Program-made: the position numbers and the translations under genes | Part shown: positions 16,520-24,877 of the stretch, in pieces | Numbering within the stretch: position 1 is the stretch's first letter | Layout of the letters: each line of letters starts with the position of its first letter | Notes under the pieces: model-generated | Database searches by the model: none | The model's input: the letters and a program-made list of their open reading frames with translations, nothing else | What the model was told of the DNA's origin: nothing | Source: Hoyosella altamirensis | GTDB lineage: Bacteria > Actinomycetota > Actinomycetes > Mycobacteriales > Mycobacteriaceae | DNA length: 64,000 bases | NCBI RefSeq assembly: GCF_014191505.1 | Contig: NZ_JACHWS010000001.1 | Coordinates: 1,240,001-1,304,000, forward strand | Reading direction: 5' to 3'

Positions 16520-17044
16520 ATGACGAACGTCGAACAGCGCACCAGCACACCCGAACTCGAGACCCTCATCGACTCGTGCATCGCGTCACGCGAAACACGG
16601 GACGAAGACTGGGCAGCACTCGGATTCCAGGCACAAGCTGGGGGCGACCGGTTCAAACGGGCACAGATCCGTTACATCGGCTCCGGAGCGACTGGAAACC
16701 ATGAAGACGACAACCGGATTCTTCGGGCCGATCATTTCACCTTCTCCAACATGCGGCTCCCGGTCGGTGCAGTAGGTCCTGAACACACGCATCACGACGT
16801 TGAAGAGGTGTTCTTCGTGCTCGAAGGTGAACTCGAAGTGGCTGTGCACGATGTGGAAGATGGCCACAAGAAAGCGGTGCGCCGCCTCGGCTACCGCGAC
16901 CTGATCCGAGTGCCTGCCGGTGTCCCGCGGAGTCTCGCAAATGTTGGCGACACGGACGCGCTCTTCTGCGTCATCATCGGCACCCCAAAGCCACAGCTTC
17001 CCACTTACCCACCCTCGTCAGAAATGCACGGCGTCACCCGCTGA
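16520..17044 (+). CDS. Single-domain cupin protein
   Basis: A 174-residue protein whose second half is a cupin_2 barrel. Motif 1 is GPEHTHHDVEEVFFVLEGEL: two or three His and a Glu in the right spacing to hold a metal. Motif 2 is around IRVPAGVPRSLANVGDT, where the usual metal His is not present (PAGVPRSLAN has Arg at the H position), so the metal site is weakened. Cupins of this length include oxygenases and isomerases. I considered 3-hydroxyanthranilate dioxygenase because of the length, but the signature of that family is not visible. It sits between RidA and the reductase in the operon. Confidence 0.75.
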   Translation: MTNVEQRTSTPELETLIDSCIASRETRDEDWAALGFQAQAGGDRFKRAQIRYIGSGATGNHEDDNRILRADHFTFSNMRLPVGAVGPEHTHHDVEEVFFVLEGELEVAVHDVEDGHKKAVRRLGYRDLIRVPAGVPRSLANVGDTDALFCVIIGTPKPQLPTYPPSSEMHGVTR

Positions 17045-17073
17045 CGCACACCAGGACGAACGAAGGATCAGCA

Positions 17074-18048
17074 ATGAACGAGCCCGTTGAGTCCGCGTCG
17101 GTACGGCACACCCTGCGCGTCAAGCAGAAGACATGGGAGGCCGACGGCGTGATCAGTCTCTCCCTGGTCGATCCCTCCGGCAGGCCACTGCCTACATGGG
17201 AACCCGGCGCCCACGTCAGCCTCCGCCTGCCCAACGGACTTGTTCGCGAGTACTCGCTCTGCTCAAGCCCGCACGATCCGTTCGTCTGGACAGTTGCGGT
17301 GCTGCGAACCCCCGATTCACGTGGTGGCAGCAGCTATGTCCACGAAACACTCTCCGTGGGTGAACTAGTCGAGGTGGAGGGGCCACGCAACGCGTTCCAC
17401 CTCGAAGAAGCGCGACGCCACGTCCTCATCGCGGGCGGGATCGGTGTCACACCGATCCTGGCGATGGCGCGCAGGCTCGAAGAACGCGGCGCCGACTGGA
17501 CCATGCTGTACACCGGCCGGTCACGCTCGACAATGGCATTCGCTGACGAAGTGAAGTCCTTCGGCTCGGAGAAAGTCACCATTCACGCCGACGACGAGTC
17601 TGGCGGTGCGTATCCCGACATCCGCGGGATGCTCCACGCGCTGGATCCCACGTCACTGGTGTACTGCTGCGGGCCCGAGCCACTCCTGCAAGCTGTGAGC
17701 GACGCGATGACCAACGCGTCATTGTTGCGAGTTGAACGCTTCAAAGCTCCGGAGCGTACGGCGAGCGACGATGAAACAAGTACCGGCTTCGACATCCTCT
17801 GCGAGCGGAGCGGTACACGCGTCCCAGTTGCGGAGAACGAATCCGTGCTCGACGCGCTCACCGGTGCCGGTGTGGAGGTTGAGTCTTCGTGCACCGAAGG
17901 GATCTGCGGGACATGCGAAGTGCGGGTCCTCCGCGGCGACGTCGACCACCGCGACTTCCTCATGTCACCAGAAGAGCACGAGGCGGAAGGAACGATGTTC
18001 GTCTGCGTTTCCCGGTGCCGCTCCAAAGAACTGGTCCTTGACCTCTAG
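17074..18048 (+). CDS. PDR/VanB-type oxygenase reductase (FMN, NAD, 2Fe-2S)
   Basis: A 324-residue iron-sulfur flavoprotein that passes electrons from NAD(P)H to an oxygenase. Order: a flavin-binding barrel (REYSLCSSP is the FMN-binding RxYSL motif, about residues 56-64), the NAD domain (IAGGIGVTPILAMARRL, and YCCGPEPLL at its end), then a C-terminal plant-type ferredoxin with CTEGICGTC and a fourth Cys in FVCVSRC. This class is the partner of single-component Rieske oxygenases such as vanillate O-demethylase and toluenesulfonate monooxygenase. The Rieske protein encoded at 23837 in the same operon is its probable client. Confidence 0.92.
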   Translation: MNEPVESASVRHTLRVKQKTWEADGVISLSLVDPSGRPLPTWEPGAHVSLRLPNGLVREYSLCSSPHDPFVWTVAVLRTPDSRGGSSYVHETLSVGELVEVEGPRNAFHLEEARRHVLIAGGIGVTPILAMARRLEERGADWTMLYTGRSRSTMAFADEVKSFGSEKVTIHADDESGGAYPDIRGMLHALDPTSLVYCCGPEPLLQAVSDAMTNASLLRVERFKAPERTASDDETSTGFDILCERSGTRVPVAENESVLDALTGAGVEVESSCTEGICGTCEVRVLRGDVDHRDFLMSPEEHEAEGTMFVCVSRCRSKELVLDL

Positions 18049-18086
18049 ATCTTTCACCAACCCACCGAAGAAAGGACCGGCACCCG

Positions 18087-19049
18087 ATGTACAACACCAG
18101 CGCCCCCATCTGCCGGCTGCGCGCGCTCCGCTCGGTTTCCCTCAAAGTCCCCAACCCCGCCGCCTCAAAAGACTTCTACGACGAGGTGTGGGGCCTGGCC
18201 ACCGTAGAGGCTGACCAAGACCGGTTCTGGCTGCGGGGCACCGGAACTCAGCATCACGTGCTGCGCCTCGAGCAAGCCGAGAACAACGCGCTGGGCGGTA
18301 TATCTTTCGCTCTTGCCACTCCGCGGGAGGTGGACGACGCCGCGCGCCAGCTCGAGAAGCTCGGCATCCCGTTGCTCCGCGCACCCGGTCCGCTTGACGA
18401 CGCGGGCGGAGGATACGGCCTGCAGCTCATCGACCCGGAAGGACGGATGATCGAACTTTCCGCCGACACGTTCGCGGTTTCAAATCAGGAGCCAGCTGGG
18501 CGTCGCGCCGTGCCCCGCAAGATAGCGCACGTGGTGCTGAACACCACCGACATTGACCGTGCCACCGCGTTTTACACCGAGGTCCTGGGGATGCGGATCT
18601 CCGACTGGTCAGAACACAAAATGGCGTTCCTGCGGTGCAACAGCGACCATCATTCCATCGCGTTCAATCAGGCCGACTGGACCTCGATCAACCACGTCGC
18701 GTACGAGATGGAAAGCGTCGACCATTTCATGCGCGGGATCGGCAGCCTCAAGACCCACGGCATCAGCCCGAAATGGGGGCCCGGCCGCCATGGCCCCGGT
18801 GACAACACTTTCTCGTACTTCACCGACCCCGCAAATCTGGTGTGCGAATACACCTCCGAGGTCGCCCAGATTGATGAGGACAGCTGGTTGTGCCGCACAT
18901 GGAAGCGAACCGCGGAATTGTCGGACCAGTGGGGCACGGCAGGTCCACCCACCGCAGCGGTCCGCAATGCGATGGCCGGTGTCTCTGACACGGGGTACCG
19001 CGATGCGGTTCCAGCAGGCATCGACAACTACTACTTCGGTGGCAACTGA
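18087..19049 (+). CDS. Two-domain VOC protein, type I extradiol dioxygenase-like
   Basis: A 320-residue protein with two vicinal-oxygen-chelate domains, about residues 12-128 and 145-262. The second holds the predicted Fe(II) site: His148 (KIAHVVLNTTD), His203 (INHVAYEM) and Glu254 (VCEYTSE), with the DHH segment at 187-189 typical of catechol/biphenyl-diol extradiol enzymes. Such enzymes cleave a ring next to two hydroxyls, giving a semialdehyde or ring-opened dienoate. It is followed directly by an alpha/beta hydrolase that could cut the product, as in bph/hsa-type meta pathways. The substrate is unknown, and the enzyme could also open a heterocycle. Confidence 0.86.
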   Translation: MYNTSAPICRLRALRSVSLKVPNPAASKDFYDEVWGLATVEADQDRFWLRGTGTQHHVLRLEQAENNALGGISFALATPREVDDAARQLEKLGIPLLRAPGPLDDAGGGYGLQLIDPEGRMIELSADTFAVSNQEPAGRRAVPRKIAHVVLNTTDIDRATAFYTEVLGMRISDWSEHKMAFLRCNSDHHSIAFNQADWTSINHVAYEMESVDHFMRGIGSLKTHGISPKWGPGRHGPGDNTFSYFTDPANLVCEYTSEVAQIDEDSWLCRTWKRTAELSDQWGTAGPPTAAVRNAMAGVSDTGYRDAVPAGIDNYYFGGN

Positions 19050-19050
19050 G

Positions 19051-19836
19051 ATGCGCACCTCCGTCACCACCAGTGGCATCAACGTCGTCGTCAGGGGAGA
19101 GGGCCCACCTGTCTTCCTGATGCACGGAATCGGCGGAAGTGCACAATCGTGTGAACCCCTCGCAGGGATCCTCGCCGACAACGGGTACCGCACCCTGTGC
19201 TGGGACGCGCCCGGCTACGGTCACTCCGCTGATCCGGTGAGCACCGAAGACTTCGACCATGTCGAGGCTGTCGCCGAAGTGTTGCATTTCCACGACGCTG
19301 CACCGGCGCACATCTTCGGCACCTCGTGGGGCGGTGTCCTCGCGACGTGCCTCGCGGACCGCTATCCCGAACTCGTTCGCACACTGACGATCGCGGACAG
19401 CACACGGGGTTCCGCTGTGACATCGGAACGGGCGCAGGCGATGCGCACTCGCATCCGCGAGCTCGCTGCGCAGGGCCCGCGAGCGTTCGCCGCAGCCCGC
19501 GCCCCGCGCCTCGTCTCGCCGGATGCTGACTACAAGGTCGCGGCAGCAGTCGAAGCGGACATGGCGCGGGTCCGGCTGTCCGGTTACCGCGCCGCCGCGG
19601 AAATGATGGCACGGACGAACACGGCGTCAGTCCTGCACTCCCTCACGCACCCGGCGCTCGTGCTCGTGGGAGACGGCGATTCCGTGACCGGCGTCAGTGA
19701 ATCCCGCCTCCTCGCCGACAGCATTCCAGGTGCGCAGTTCGGCCTGATTCTGGGAGCCGGACACGCGGCCTGCCAGGAGCGTCCCGATCGGGTCGCGGCC
19801 CACATGCTGCGATTCCTCGAAAGGAACGAGAAATGA
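19051..19836 (+). CDS. Alpha/beta hydrolase, candidate meta-cleavage C-C hydrolase
   Basis: A 261-residue alpha/beta hydrolase. The oxyanion region is VFLMHGIGGSAQS, the nucleophile elbow FGTSWGG (Ser92), the acid Asp is in LVLVGDGDSVTG and the base His in LGAGHAACQERP, so the triad is complete. The length and the position after an extradiol-like VOC gene fit a ring-fission-product hydrolase of the MhpC/BphD type, though an esterase is possible. The ATG at 19051 lies one base after the preceding stop; a longer reading in this frame runs through the VOC gene and was rejected. The end overlaps the next SDR by ATGA. Confidence 0.86.
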   Translation: MRTSVTTSGINVVVRGEGPPVFLMHGIGGSAQSCEPLAGILADNGYRTLCWDAPGYGHSADPVSTEDFDHVEAVAEVLHFHDAAPAHIFGTSWGGVLATCLADRYPELVRTLTIADSTRGSAVTSERAQAMRTRIRELAAQGPRAFAAARAPRLVSPDADYKVAAAVEADMARVRLSGYRAAAEMMARTNTASVLHSLTHPALVLVGDGDSVTGVSESRLLADSIPGAQFGLILGAGHAACQERPDRVAAHMLRFLERNEK

Positions 19837-20576
19837 GCCGACTGACAGTCGTGACAGGGGCGGGCCGCGGCCTCGGTTATGCAATAGCCGAACGCCTCGC
19901 CGCGGCGGGTGACCATGTCGTCATCGCTGAACGTAACTCTGAGAATGCAGTACTCGCGGAGAAGCGGCTGCGCGCGAAGGGCTACCGCGTCACCAGTGTT
20001 GTCACCGACATCTCCGACCGGGACTCAGTGCGTGAACTCGCTTCCGTCACTGAGGAACTTGGTGGCGTGGATGCTCTGGTCAACAACGCGGCACTCGCGG
20101 ACGGAGTGGGCGGCGACGCGTTCTGGGAACTCGACGAAGATTTCTTCGAACGTGTACTGCGTGTCAACACCTTCGGGACGTGGCTCGTGTCGAAACACCT
20201 GTACCCGCAACTCGCGGCGCAGGCTCGCGGTGCGATCGTCAACGTCGCCTCGGACGCCGCCCTCTACGGTTCTCCCCGCCTCGTGCACTACACCGCATCC
20301 AAAGGCGCGGTGATATCGATGACCCGGACAATGGCACGCGACGCTGGACCGCACAACGTGCGGGTCAACGCCGTCGCGCCCGGCCTGATCCGCGTCGAGG
20401 CCACCGAATCAGTACCCGCGGACCGCTTCCAGCTTTACTCCGATAATCACGTCCTTCCCCGCGAGCAGACCCCGGAGGACGTCGCAGGCGCTGTCGAGTA
20501 CCTGCTTTCCGAATCAGCCGGGTTCATCACCGGCCAGACGCTCGTCGTCGACGGCGGCTTCGTGATGGGCAACTAG
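19833..20576 (+). CDS. Short-chain dehydrogenase/reductase, canonical
   Basis: A 247-residue classical SDR using NAD(P). TGAGRGLG (cofactor turn, residues 8-15), VNNAAL, NVASDAALYGS (catalytic Ser region) and YTASKGAV (catalytic Tyr and Lys) are intact, and the C-terminal ITGQTLVVDGGF is standard. In an oxygenase operon it may dehydrogenate a cis-diol or an alcohol made by the Rieske enzyme. It is translationally coupled to the hydrolase gene upstream and precedes a second, non-canonical SDR by 9 nt. Confidence 0.9.
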   Translation: MSRLTVVTGAGRGLGYAIAERLAAAGDHVVIAERNSENAVLAEKRLRAKGYRVTSVVTDISDRDSVRELASVTEELGGVDALVNNAALADGVGGDAFWELDEDFFERVLRVNTFGTWLVSKHLYPQLAAQARGAIVNVASDAALYGSPRLVHYTASKGAVISMTRTMARDAGPHNVRVNAVAPGLIRVEATESVPADRFQLYSDNHVLPREQTPEDVAGAVEYLLSESAGFITGQTLVVDGGFVMGN

Positions 20577-20585
20577 GGAGCACAT

Positions 20586-21374
20586 ATGGACCTCAACCTC
20601 AGCGGCCGGACGATAATCGTGACGGGTGCCAGCTCTGGCGTAGGACTGGCGACGACGCGGCTGTTACTCGCCGAAGGCGCCCAGGTGGCGGCGTGCGCGC
20701 GAGATGGCGAGCGTCTGCGCACCGTCCTCAGCGATCTGCCCGGGGCGTCGCCCCACCGGCTATTCACCGCAAGCTGCGATGTCACCGACCGTGATTCCGC
20801 GCAACGCTTCACCGACGCGGTCCTTGGCGAATTCGGCGCGATCGACGGGCTGGTGTGCAATGCAGGGCGGTCGCTCATGGCAACGCTTGACGATACTGAC
20901 GATCAGGCGTTCCGCGACGAATTCGAATTGAAGATCTTCGGATCCTGGAACATGGTTCGAGCCGCACGGAAAGCCCTCGCGGCGTCCGGCGCTGGCTCGG
21001 TGGTGAACGTGAACGCGATCCTGTCCCGGCAACCTGAGAGTCGGCTTGCGGCAACATCCGCGGCCCGTGCGGCGCTGCTGAATCTGACGCACACGCTTGC
21101 CGAAACCCTCGCGGAAGACGGCACGCGCGTCAACTCGGTTCTGCTCGGGCTGATCGACACCGGGCAGTGGCGGCGACGGTTCGAAAGCTCCGGTACCACT
21201 CTCAGCTATGACGAATGGAGCGCGGAGATCGCGGCGAACCGCGGAATCGCTCTTGGTCGTTTCGGCAACGCCGATGAAGTTGCGTTCCACATCGTCACCC
21301 TCCTCTCGCCGCGCAGCAGCTACACCACCGCAGCCACGATCGACGTCGGCGGCGGCGTCGCCCGGTACGTCTGA
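20586..21374 (+). CDS. Short-chain dehydrogenase-like protein lacking the catalytic Tyr/Lys
   Basis: A 262-residue SDR-fold protein. The cofactor motif TGASSGVG (residues 14-21) and CNAG are kept, so nucleotide binding is likely. At the active site the usual YxxxK is replaced: residues 157-161 read TSAAR, giving Thr for Tyr and Arg for Lys, and the catalytic Ser region reads VVNVNAILS with Asn/Ala at the Ser position. The segment SVLLGLIDTGQWRRRF after it seems typical of a sub-family of actinobacterial SDR homologues. It may catalyse a different reaction, or assist the first SDR, instead of acting as a standard dehydrogenase (inference). Confidence 0.85.
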   Translation: MDLNLSGRTIIVTGASSGVGLATTRLLLAEGAQVAACARDGERLRTVLSDLPGASPHRLFTASCDVTDRDSAQRFTDAVLGEFGAIDGLVCNAGRSLMATLDDTDDQAFRDEFELKIFGSWNMVRAARKALAASGAGSVVNVNAILSRQPESRLAATSAARAALLNLTHTLAETLAEDGTRVNSVLLGLIDTGQWRRRFESSGTTLSYDEWSAEIAANRGIALGRFGNADEVAFHIVTLLSPRSSYTTAATIDVGGGVARYV

Positions 21375-21386
21375 AAGCGAATCAAC

Positions 21387-23048
21387 ATGACAGAACAACG
21401 CGAACCCACCGGTGGCGACGTCCTTGTCCGAGTGATGAAACGTCACGGCATCGACACCGCCTTCGGTGTAATCAGCATCCACAACCTTCCACTCGTCGAG
21501 GCAGTCGACCGTGAGCTCACTTTCGTCGCGGTCCGGCACGAGGCGGCTGCGGTCAATGCCGCCGATGCATACGCCCGGGCCAGCGGGAAAGTGGGGGTTG
21601 CGCTCACCTCGACGGGGACAGGCGCCGGCAATGCGGCCGGATCCATGATCGAGGCACTCACGGCTGGCTCCCGGGTCCTACATGTCACGGGCCAGATCGA
21701 CAGTGAATTCCTCGGCAGCAATCGCGGCGTGATCCACGAGGTGCCCCGTCAGCTTCAGATGCTCGACGCTATTTCTGGATACGCAAGCACCATCGTCGAC
21801 GCACGTGACGCTGAGCGGGAACTGGAAAAGGCGATCGAATGCATCACCACCGCGCCTTCCGCGCCAGCCAGCATCGAATGGCCAAGCGACCTTCAGTACC
21901 TCGCACGTCCCGAAGATCAGCATCCGGTTAACCGGCCGACTCCGGTCCCGCTGGCCACCGCAGACGACGAGAACGTGGATGACGCGCTCCGGCTGCTGGC
22001 CTCTGCGGAACGCCCTCTGATCTGGGCAGGCGGGGGTGCCGCAGGTGCAGGCGAGGAACTCGCAGAACTTCTGCATCAGGTGGGCGCCGGTCTGCTGACC
22101 AGCAACTCAGGGCGCGGAATTGTGCCCGAGAGCGATGAACTCGTCATCGGGAACTTCGCATCCGCTCCTGGCGCTGCTGGTCTCATTGCGGACGCGGATC
22201 TGTTGCTGAGCATCGGCACCCATTTCCGTTCGAACGAAACAAAGAGCTACCATCTGCAGCTCCCGAAACCGCACATCCAGATCGATATCGATCCTCTGGC
22301 GGTGGGCCGGGTATATCCCGCGGATGTCTCACTGACTGGAGATGCTCGTACGGTCCTCGGCCAATTGCTCAGCGGACTCCCGGCGCGCGAGCCGAACCGC
22401 GAATTTACAGCGCAGGTAACACAGACTCGCGAGGCGGTCCGCGCTGCACTGACCACCCAGATCGGCGGCTATGCGGAGATCTGCGACTCGCTGCGCGACC
22501 AGTTGCCAGCTGAGTCTGTGGTGGCACGCGACGTGACGATTCCGTCAAGCCAGTGGGGCAACCGGCTGCTGCCGTTCTTCGACCGCGGCACGAACATCTT
22601 CCCGCTCGGCGGAGGTATCGGTCAGGGCCTCGCTATGGGTATCGGCGCGGCGTTCGCCCGGCCCGACGTGCCCACGGTGGTTCTCGCCGGTGATGGCGGT
22701 CTGGCTGTACACCTCGGCGAACTCGCGACCCTGGCTGGTTCTCAGGCCTGGTGCGTGGTGCTGATCTTCAACGACGGTGGCTACGGCGTATTGCGGAACA
22801 TGCAGCGGGCGAATGGCTTCGCGCGCAGCGGCGTCGACCTGTACACCCCCGATTTTGGACTGCTAGCGCAATCACTGAACATTCCCTACACACTCGTGCG
22901 CGGTGCCGGTGTCTTCCCTGACGCCCTGCGCAGGGCCCTAGAGCACAGGGGGCCCACGATCATCGAGGTCGACGTTGAAGCCCTCGACCCCGCCCCGCAG
23001 GAATTCACGCCACCTGTTCACATTCCCGTCGCGAAGGGACGGTCATGA
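21387..23048 (+). CDS. Thiamine diphosphate-dependent enzyme (acetolactate synthase/benzoylformate decarboxylase-like)
   Basis: A 553-residue three-domain ThDP enzyme. The N-terminal Pyr domain has the activating Glu52 in AVRHEAAAVNAADAYARASG. The middle domain (about 190-330) ends with a region like the acetohydroxyacid synthase family. The C-terminal PP domain carries the cofactor motif AGDGGLAVHLGELATLAG...FNDGGYG (GDG and the Mg-binding Asn, about residues 435-470). Reactions of the family are 2-oxoacid decarboxylation, carboligation or C-C hydrolysis of diketones. In this operon it may shorten a 2-oxoacid to an aldehyde for the aldehyde dehydrogenase, or cleave a ring-derived diketone. 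It is not a housekeeping ilvB: no regulatory-subunit gene follows. Confidence 0.87.
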   Translation: MTEQREPTGGDVLVRVMKRHGIDTAFGVISIHNLPLVEAVDRELTFVAVRHEAAAVNAADAYARASGKVGVALTSTGTGAGNAAGSMIEALTAGSRVLHVTGQIDSEFLGSNRGVIHEVPRQLQMLDAISGYASTIVDARDAERELEKAIECITTAPSAPASIEWPSDLQYLARPEDQHPVNRPTPVPLATADDENVDDALRLLASAERPLIWAGGGAAGAGEELAELLHQVGAGLLTSNSGRGIVPESDELVIGNFASAPGAAGLIADADLLLSIGTHFRSNETKSYHLQLPKPHIQIDIDPLAVGRVYPADVSLTGDARTVLGQLLSGLPAREPNREFTAQVTQTREAVRAALTTQIGGYAEICDSLRDQLPAESVVARDVTIPSSQWGNRLLPFFDRGTNIFPLGGGIGQGLAMGIGAAFARPDVPTVVLAGDGGLAVHLGELATLAGSQAWCVVLIFNDGGYGVLRNMQRANGFARSGVDLYTPDFGLLAQSLNIPYTLVRGAGVFPDALRRALEHRGPTIIEVDVEALDPAPQEFTPPVHIPVAKGRS

Positions 23049-23620
23049 CAATTGTCTGCCTGCATTCCGGTCCGGGGGCTGCGGAATTGTTCGCGAGCCA
23101 ACTCGGTGCGTTTGATGGGTCCGCCTGGGAAACGCCCGCGGAACTGACGCTGCGGCCCGCTGTCGACTCGAGTGTCGAAGAGTGGGTCACTGCCGCGGCC
23201 CATGTCATTGCCCAGACCGACGACGGCCAGCGTCATGTCCTTGCCACGGGGGAGGCCGCGTTCGGGGCGATCATGCTCGCTGCCGAGCACCCCGGTCTTG
23301 TGACGAGCCTTGTCCTTGGGGATCCCGTGGTCGATGAATCCGATGACAACTACTGGCGTCAGATGAAGCGCGTCCAATGTCCCGCCCTGGTGGTGGCGTC
23401 CGCGCCGGACCGTGCGACTGACGTCGCACAGGCGCAGTCAGTCGCGGGAGGCATCGCGAATGGGGTGTTCGTGATCATCGACGGATGTGAAGCACCCGCA
23501 CACAAGAACCGGGACAGCTCGTTCAACGAGTGGCTCGTCTCGTTCTTTGCGATCGCTGAGGGACTGCGGTCGCTCTCAGACCCCAGTGAACCGAACCAGC
23601 CTGCAATGGAGGAAGTATGA
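23045..23620 (+). CDS. Degenerate alpha/beta hydrolase-fold protein (191 aa)
   Basis: A short alpha/beta hydrolase-like protein. The strand MTIVCLHSGPG and a nucleophile-elbow sequence HVLATGEAAFGAIML are recognisable, but the elbow has Ala71 where Ser should be (GEAAF for GxSxG). The segment CPALVVASAPDRAT matches the acid-residue strand, and a His occurs late (APAHKNRD). The protein lacks the cap domain and is about 70 residues shorter than the full hydrolase in the same operon. It is probably not a serine hydrolase and may be structural, or a cofactor-independent enzyme. It overlaps both neighbours by ATGA. Confidence 0.7.
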   Translation: MTIVCLHSGPGAAELFASQLGAFDGSAWETPAELTLRPAVDSSVEEWVTAAAHVIAQTDDGQRHVLATGEAAFGAIMLAAEHPGLVTSLVLGDPVVDESDDNYWRQMKRVQCPALVVASAPDRATDVAQAQSVAGGIANGVFVIIDGCEAPAHKNRDSSFNEWLVSFFAIAEGLRSLSDPSEPNQPAMEEV

Positions 23621-23835
23621 GCACCCAGTATCTCGAAGTTCACCAGACGCGGAGCGGTGACCTCAGTCCGTACGAGGAAAAGCTCGCGGGGTCACTGATG
23701 GAGATTTTCAGCCGCGGAACCCACGACTTGGCTGGTGTCGTTGACGGCCTCAACCGTCTCGGCCTCACCGCACCTGATGGAAATACCTGGACAGAGGCGA
23801 ACTTCCGCGCCGAAATGAAACGACTGGGAGAATGA
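23617..23835 (+). CDS. Small recombinase-like helix-turn-helix protein (72 aa)
   Basis: A 72-residue soluble protein. The middle and end (SGDLSPYEEKLAGSLMEIF, then DGLNRLGLTAPDGNTWTEAN) resemble the helical Recombinase domain of large serine recombinases, where LN-x-x-G-x-x-x-x-x-G-x-x-W-T is the hallmark, but there is no catalytic resolvase domain. It ends one base before the Rieske gene and is coupled to the hydrolase-like gene upstream, so it is a stable part of this operon, not a mobile-element relic. The function is unknown; a role as a small accessory or regulatory subunit of the oxygenase is conceivable. Confidence 0.7.
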   Translation: MSTQYLEVHQTRSGDLSPYEEKLAGSLMEIFSRGTHDLAGVVDGLNRLGLTAPDGNTWTEANFRAEMKRLGE

Positions 23836-23836
23836 C

Positions 23837-24877
23837 ATGAAGGTCAAGAAAGTTGTCGGCACCCGCAAAACACTCGACGCCGCAGAGCTCGCGGCAACAG
23901 GGCTCCGCGACCGCTGGTACCCGATCTACCCGTCCAGGTTCGTCAAACCCGGAGGCATGACGAAGGTGACGCGTCTCGGCGTCGACTGGCTGCTGTTCCG
24001 TGACGCACGCGGCAAGCTCTACATGATCGAAGACCGCTGCCCGCACCGGAGCGCGCCACTCTCGGTCGGACAGCATCTCGGAGATCGCATCGCGTGCCGG
24101 TACCACGGTGTTCAGGTCGACGGCACCGGAACCGTAGTGTCAGTCCCCGGGATGCCCGGTTGCGCGCTGGAAGGCAAAAAGGCCACTGTTTCACTCGAGG
24201 TAGCTGAGGCCGCAGACACCATTTTCGCCTTCATTCCGCTTACCGAAGACTCGAAACCAACGCCTTTTGCCCTGCCGGAGCGGCTCGCCGATGAGGCGAA
24301 CTCCTGGTTCCTGAACTACGCCGAATGGGCCGGGCCATGGCGCTTCTACATGGACAACGTGCTGGACCCGATGCACGGTGCCTTCCTTCACCGCGATTCG
24401 CATTCGATGTTCGGTGGCGACGTCTCCGCACGCTTCCGGATCCGGGAAACCGAGCGCGGCTTCTTCTTCGAGAAAACTGACCAGCGGGGGGTGAACTTCG
24501 ATTGGGTGGAATTCTGCCGGGGTGCGATGGATTACGTGGACCTCGAGATCCCGTACGCGGCGTCAGCCGGCCCGGGAGGGGTCTTCGGAATCGTTGGAAT
24601 GGCGACGCCGATCGATGAGAACAACTCCGCCATCTTCCATTGGCGGACCCGTCGTGTGAGTGATTGGGAACGTGACGTGTGGCGCTTCTTGTTCCGCGCG
24701 AAACTCGAGGAGAACCATTGGCAGGTACTGGAGCAGGACCGCATGGTCCTCGAGGCGCTGGCAGCGGACGCCGACGTCGACGAGCATCTATATCAGCATG
24801 ACCTCGGTGTGTCGCGCATCCGCCGCCTGTACCGGTCGGACGCGAAACAGCAGGCTGCGGCATTGGCAGGGGAGTGA
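23837..24877 (+). CDS. Rieske non-heme iron oxygenase, catalytic subunit
   Basis: A 346-residue oxygenase alpha-type protein. The Rieske cluster ligands are C68-P-H70 and C87-R-Y-H90 in an N-terminal domain, and the mononuclear iron ligands are His180 and His185 in DNVLDPMHGAFLH, with a later Asp expected. The length and lack of a beta-subunit gene place it with single-component types such as VanA/TsaM that hydroxylate methyl groups, demethylate or oxidise rings. Its electrons would come from the VanB-type reductase encoded at 17074. This is the key oxygenase of the operon; the substrate is not assignable. The spacing to the preceding stop is one nucleotide, and to the next start zero. Confidence 0.92.
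   Translation: MKVKKVVGTRKTLDAAELAATGLRDRWYPIYPSRFVKPGGMTKVTRLGVDWLLFRDARGKLYMIEDRCPHRSAPLSVGQHLGDRIACRYHGVQVDGTGTVVSVPGMPGCALEGKKATVSLEVAEAADTIFAFIPLTEDSKPTPFALPERLADEANSWFLNYAEWAGPWRFYMDNVLDPMHGAFLHRDSHSMFGGDVSARFRIRETERGFFFEKTDQRGVNFDWVEFCRGAMDYVDLEIPYAASAGPGGVFGIVGMATPIDENNSAIFHWRTRRVSDWERDVWRFLFRAKLEENHWQVLEQDRMVLEALAADADVDEHLYQHDLGVSRIRRLYRSDAKQQAAALAGE

Noticed and set aside
16520-17044. 3-hydroxyanthranilate 3,4-dioxygenase (same length, near ALDH and RidA)
   Set aside because: The metal motif is generic cupin and motif 2 lacks the His; no specific signature of that enzyme is visible.
23617-23835. Remnant of a serine recombinase or integrase
   Set aside because: The small gene is intact, has overlapping coupling to its neighbours and no other mobile-element traces lie nearby.
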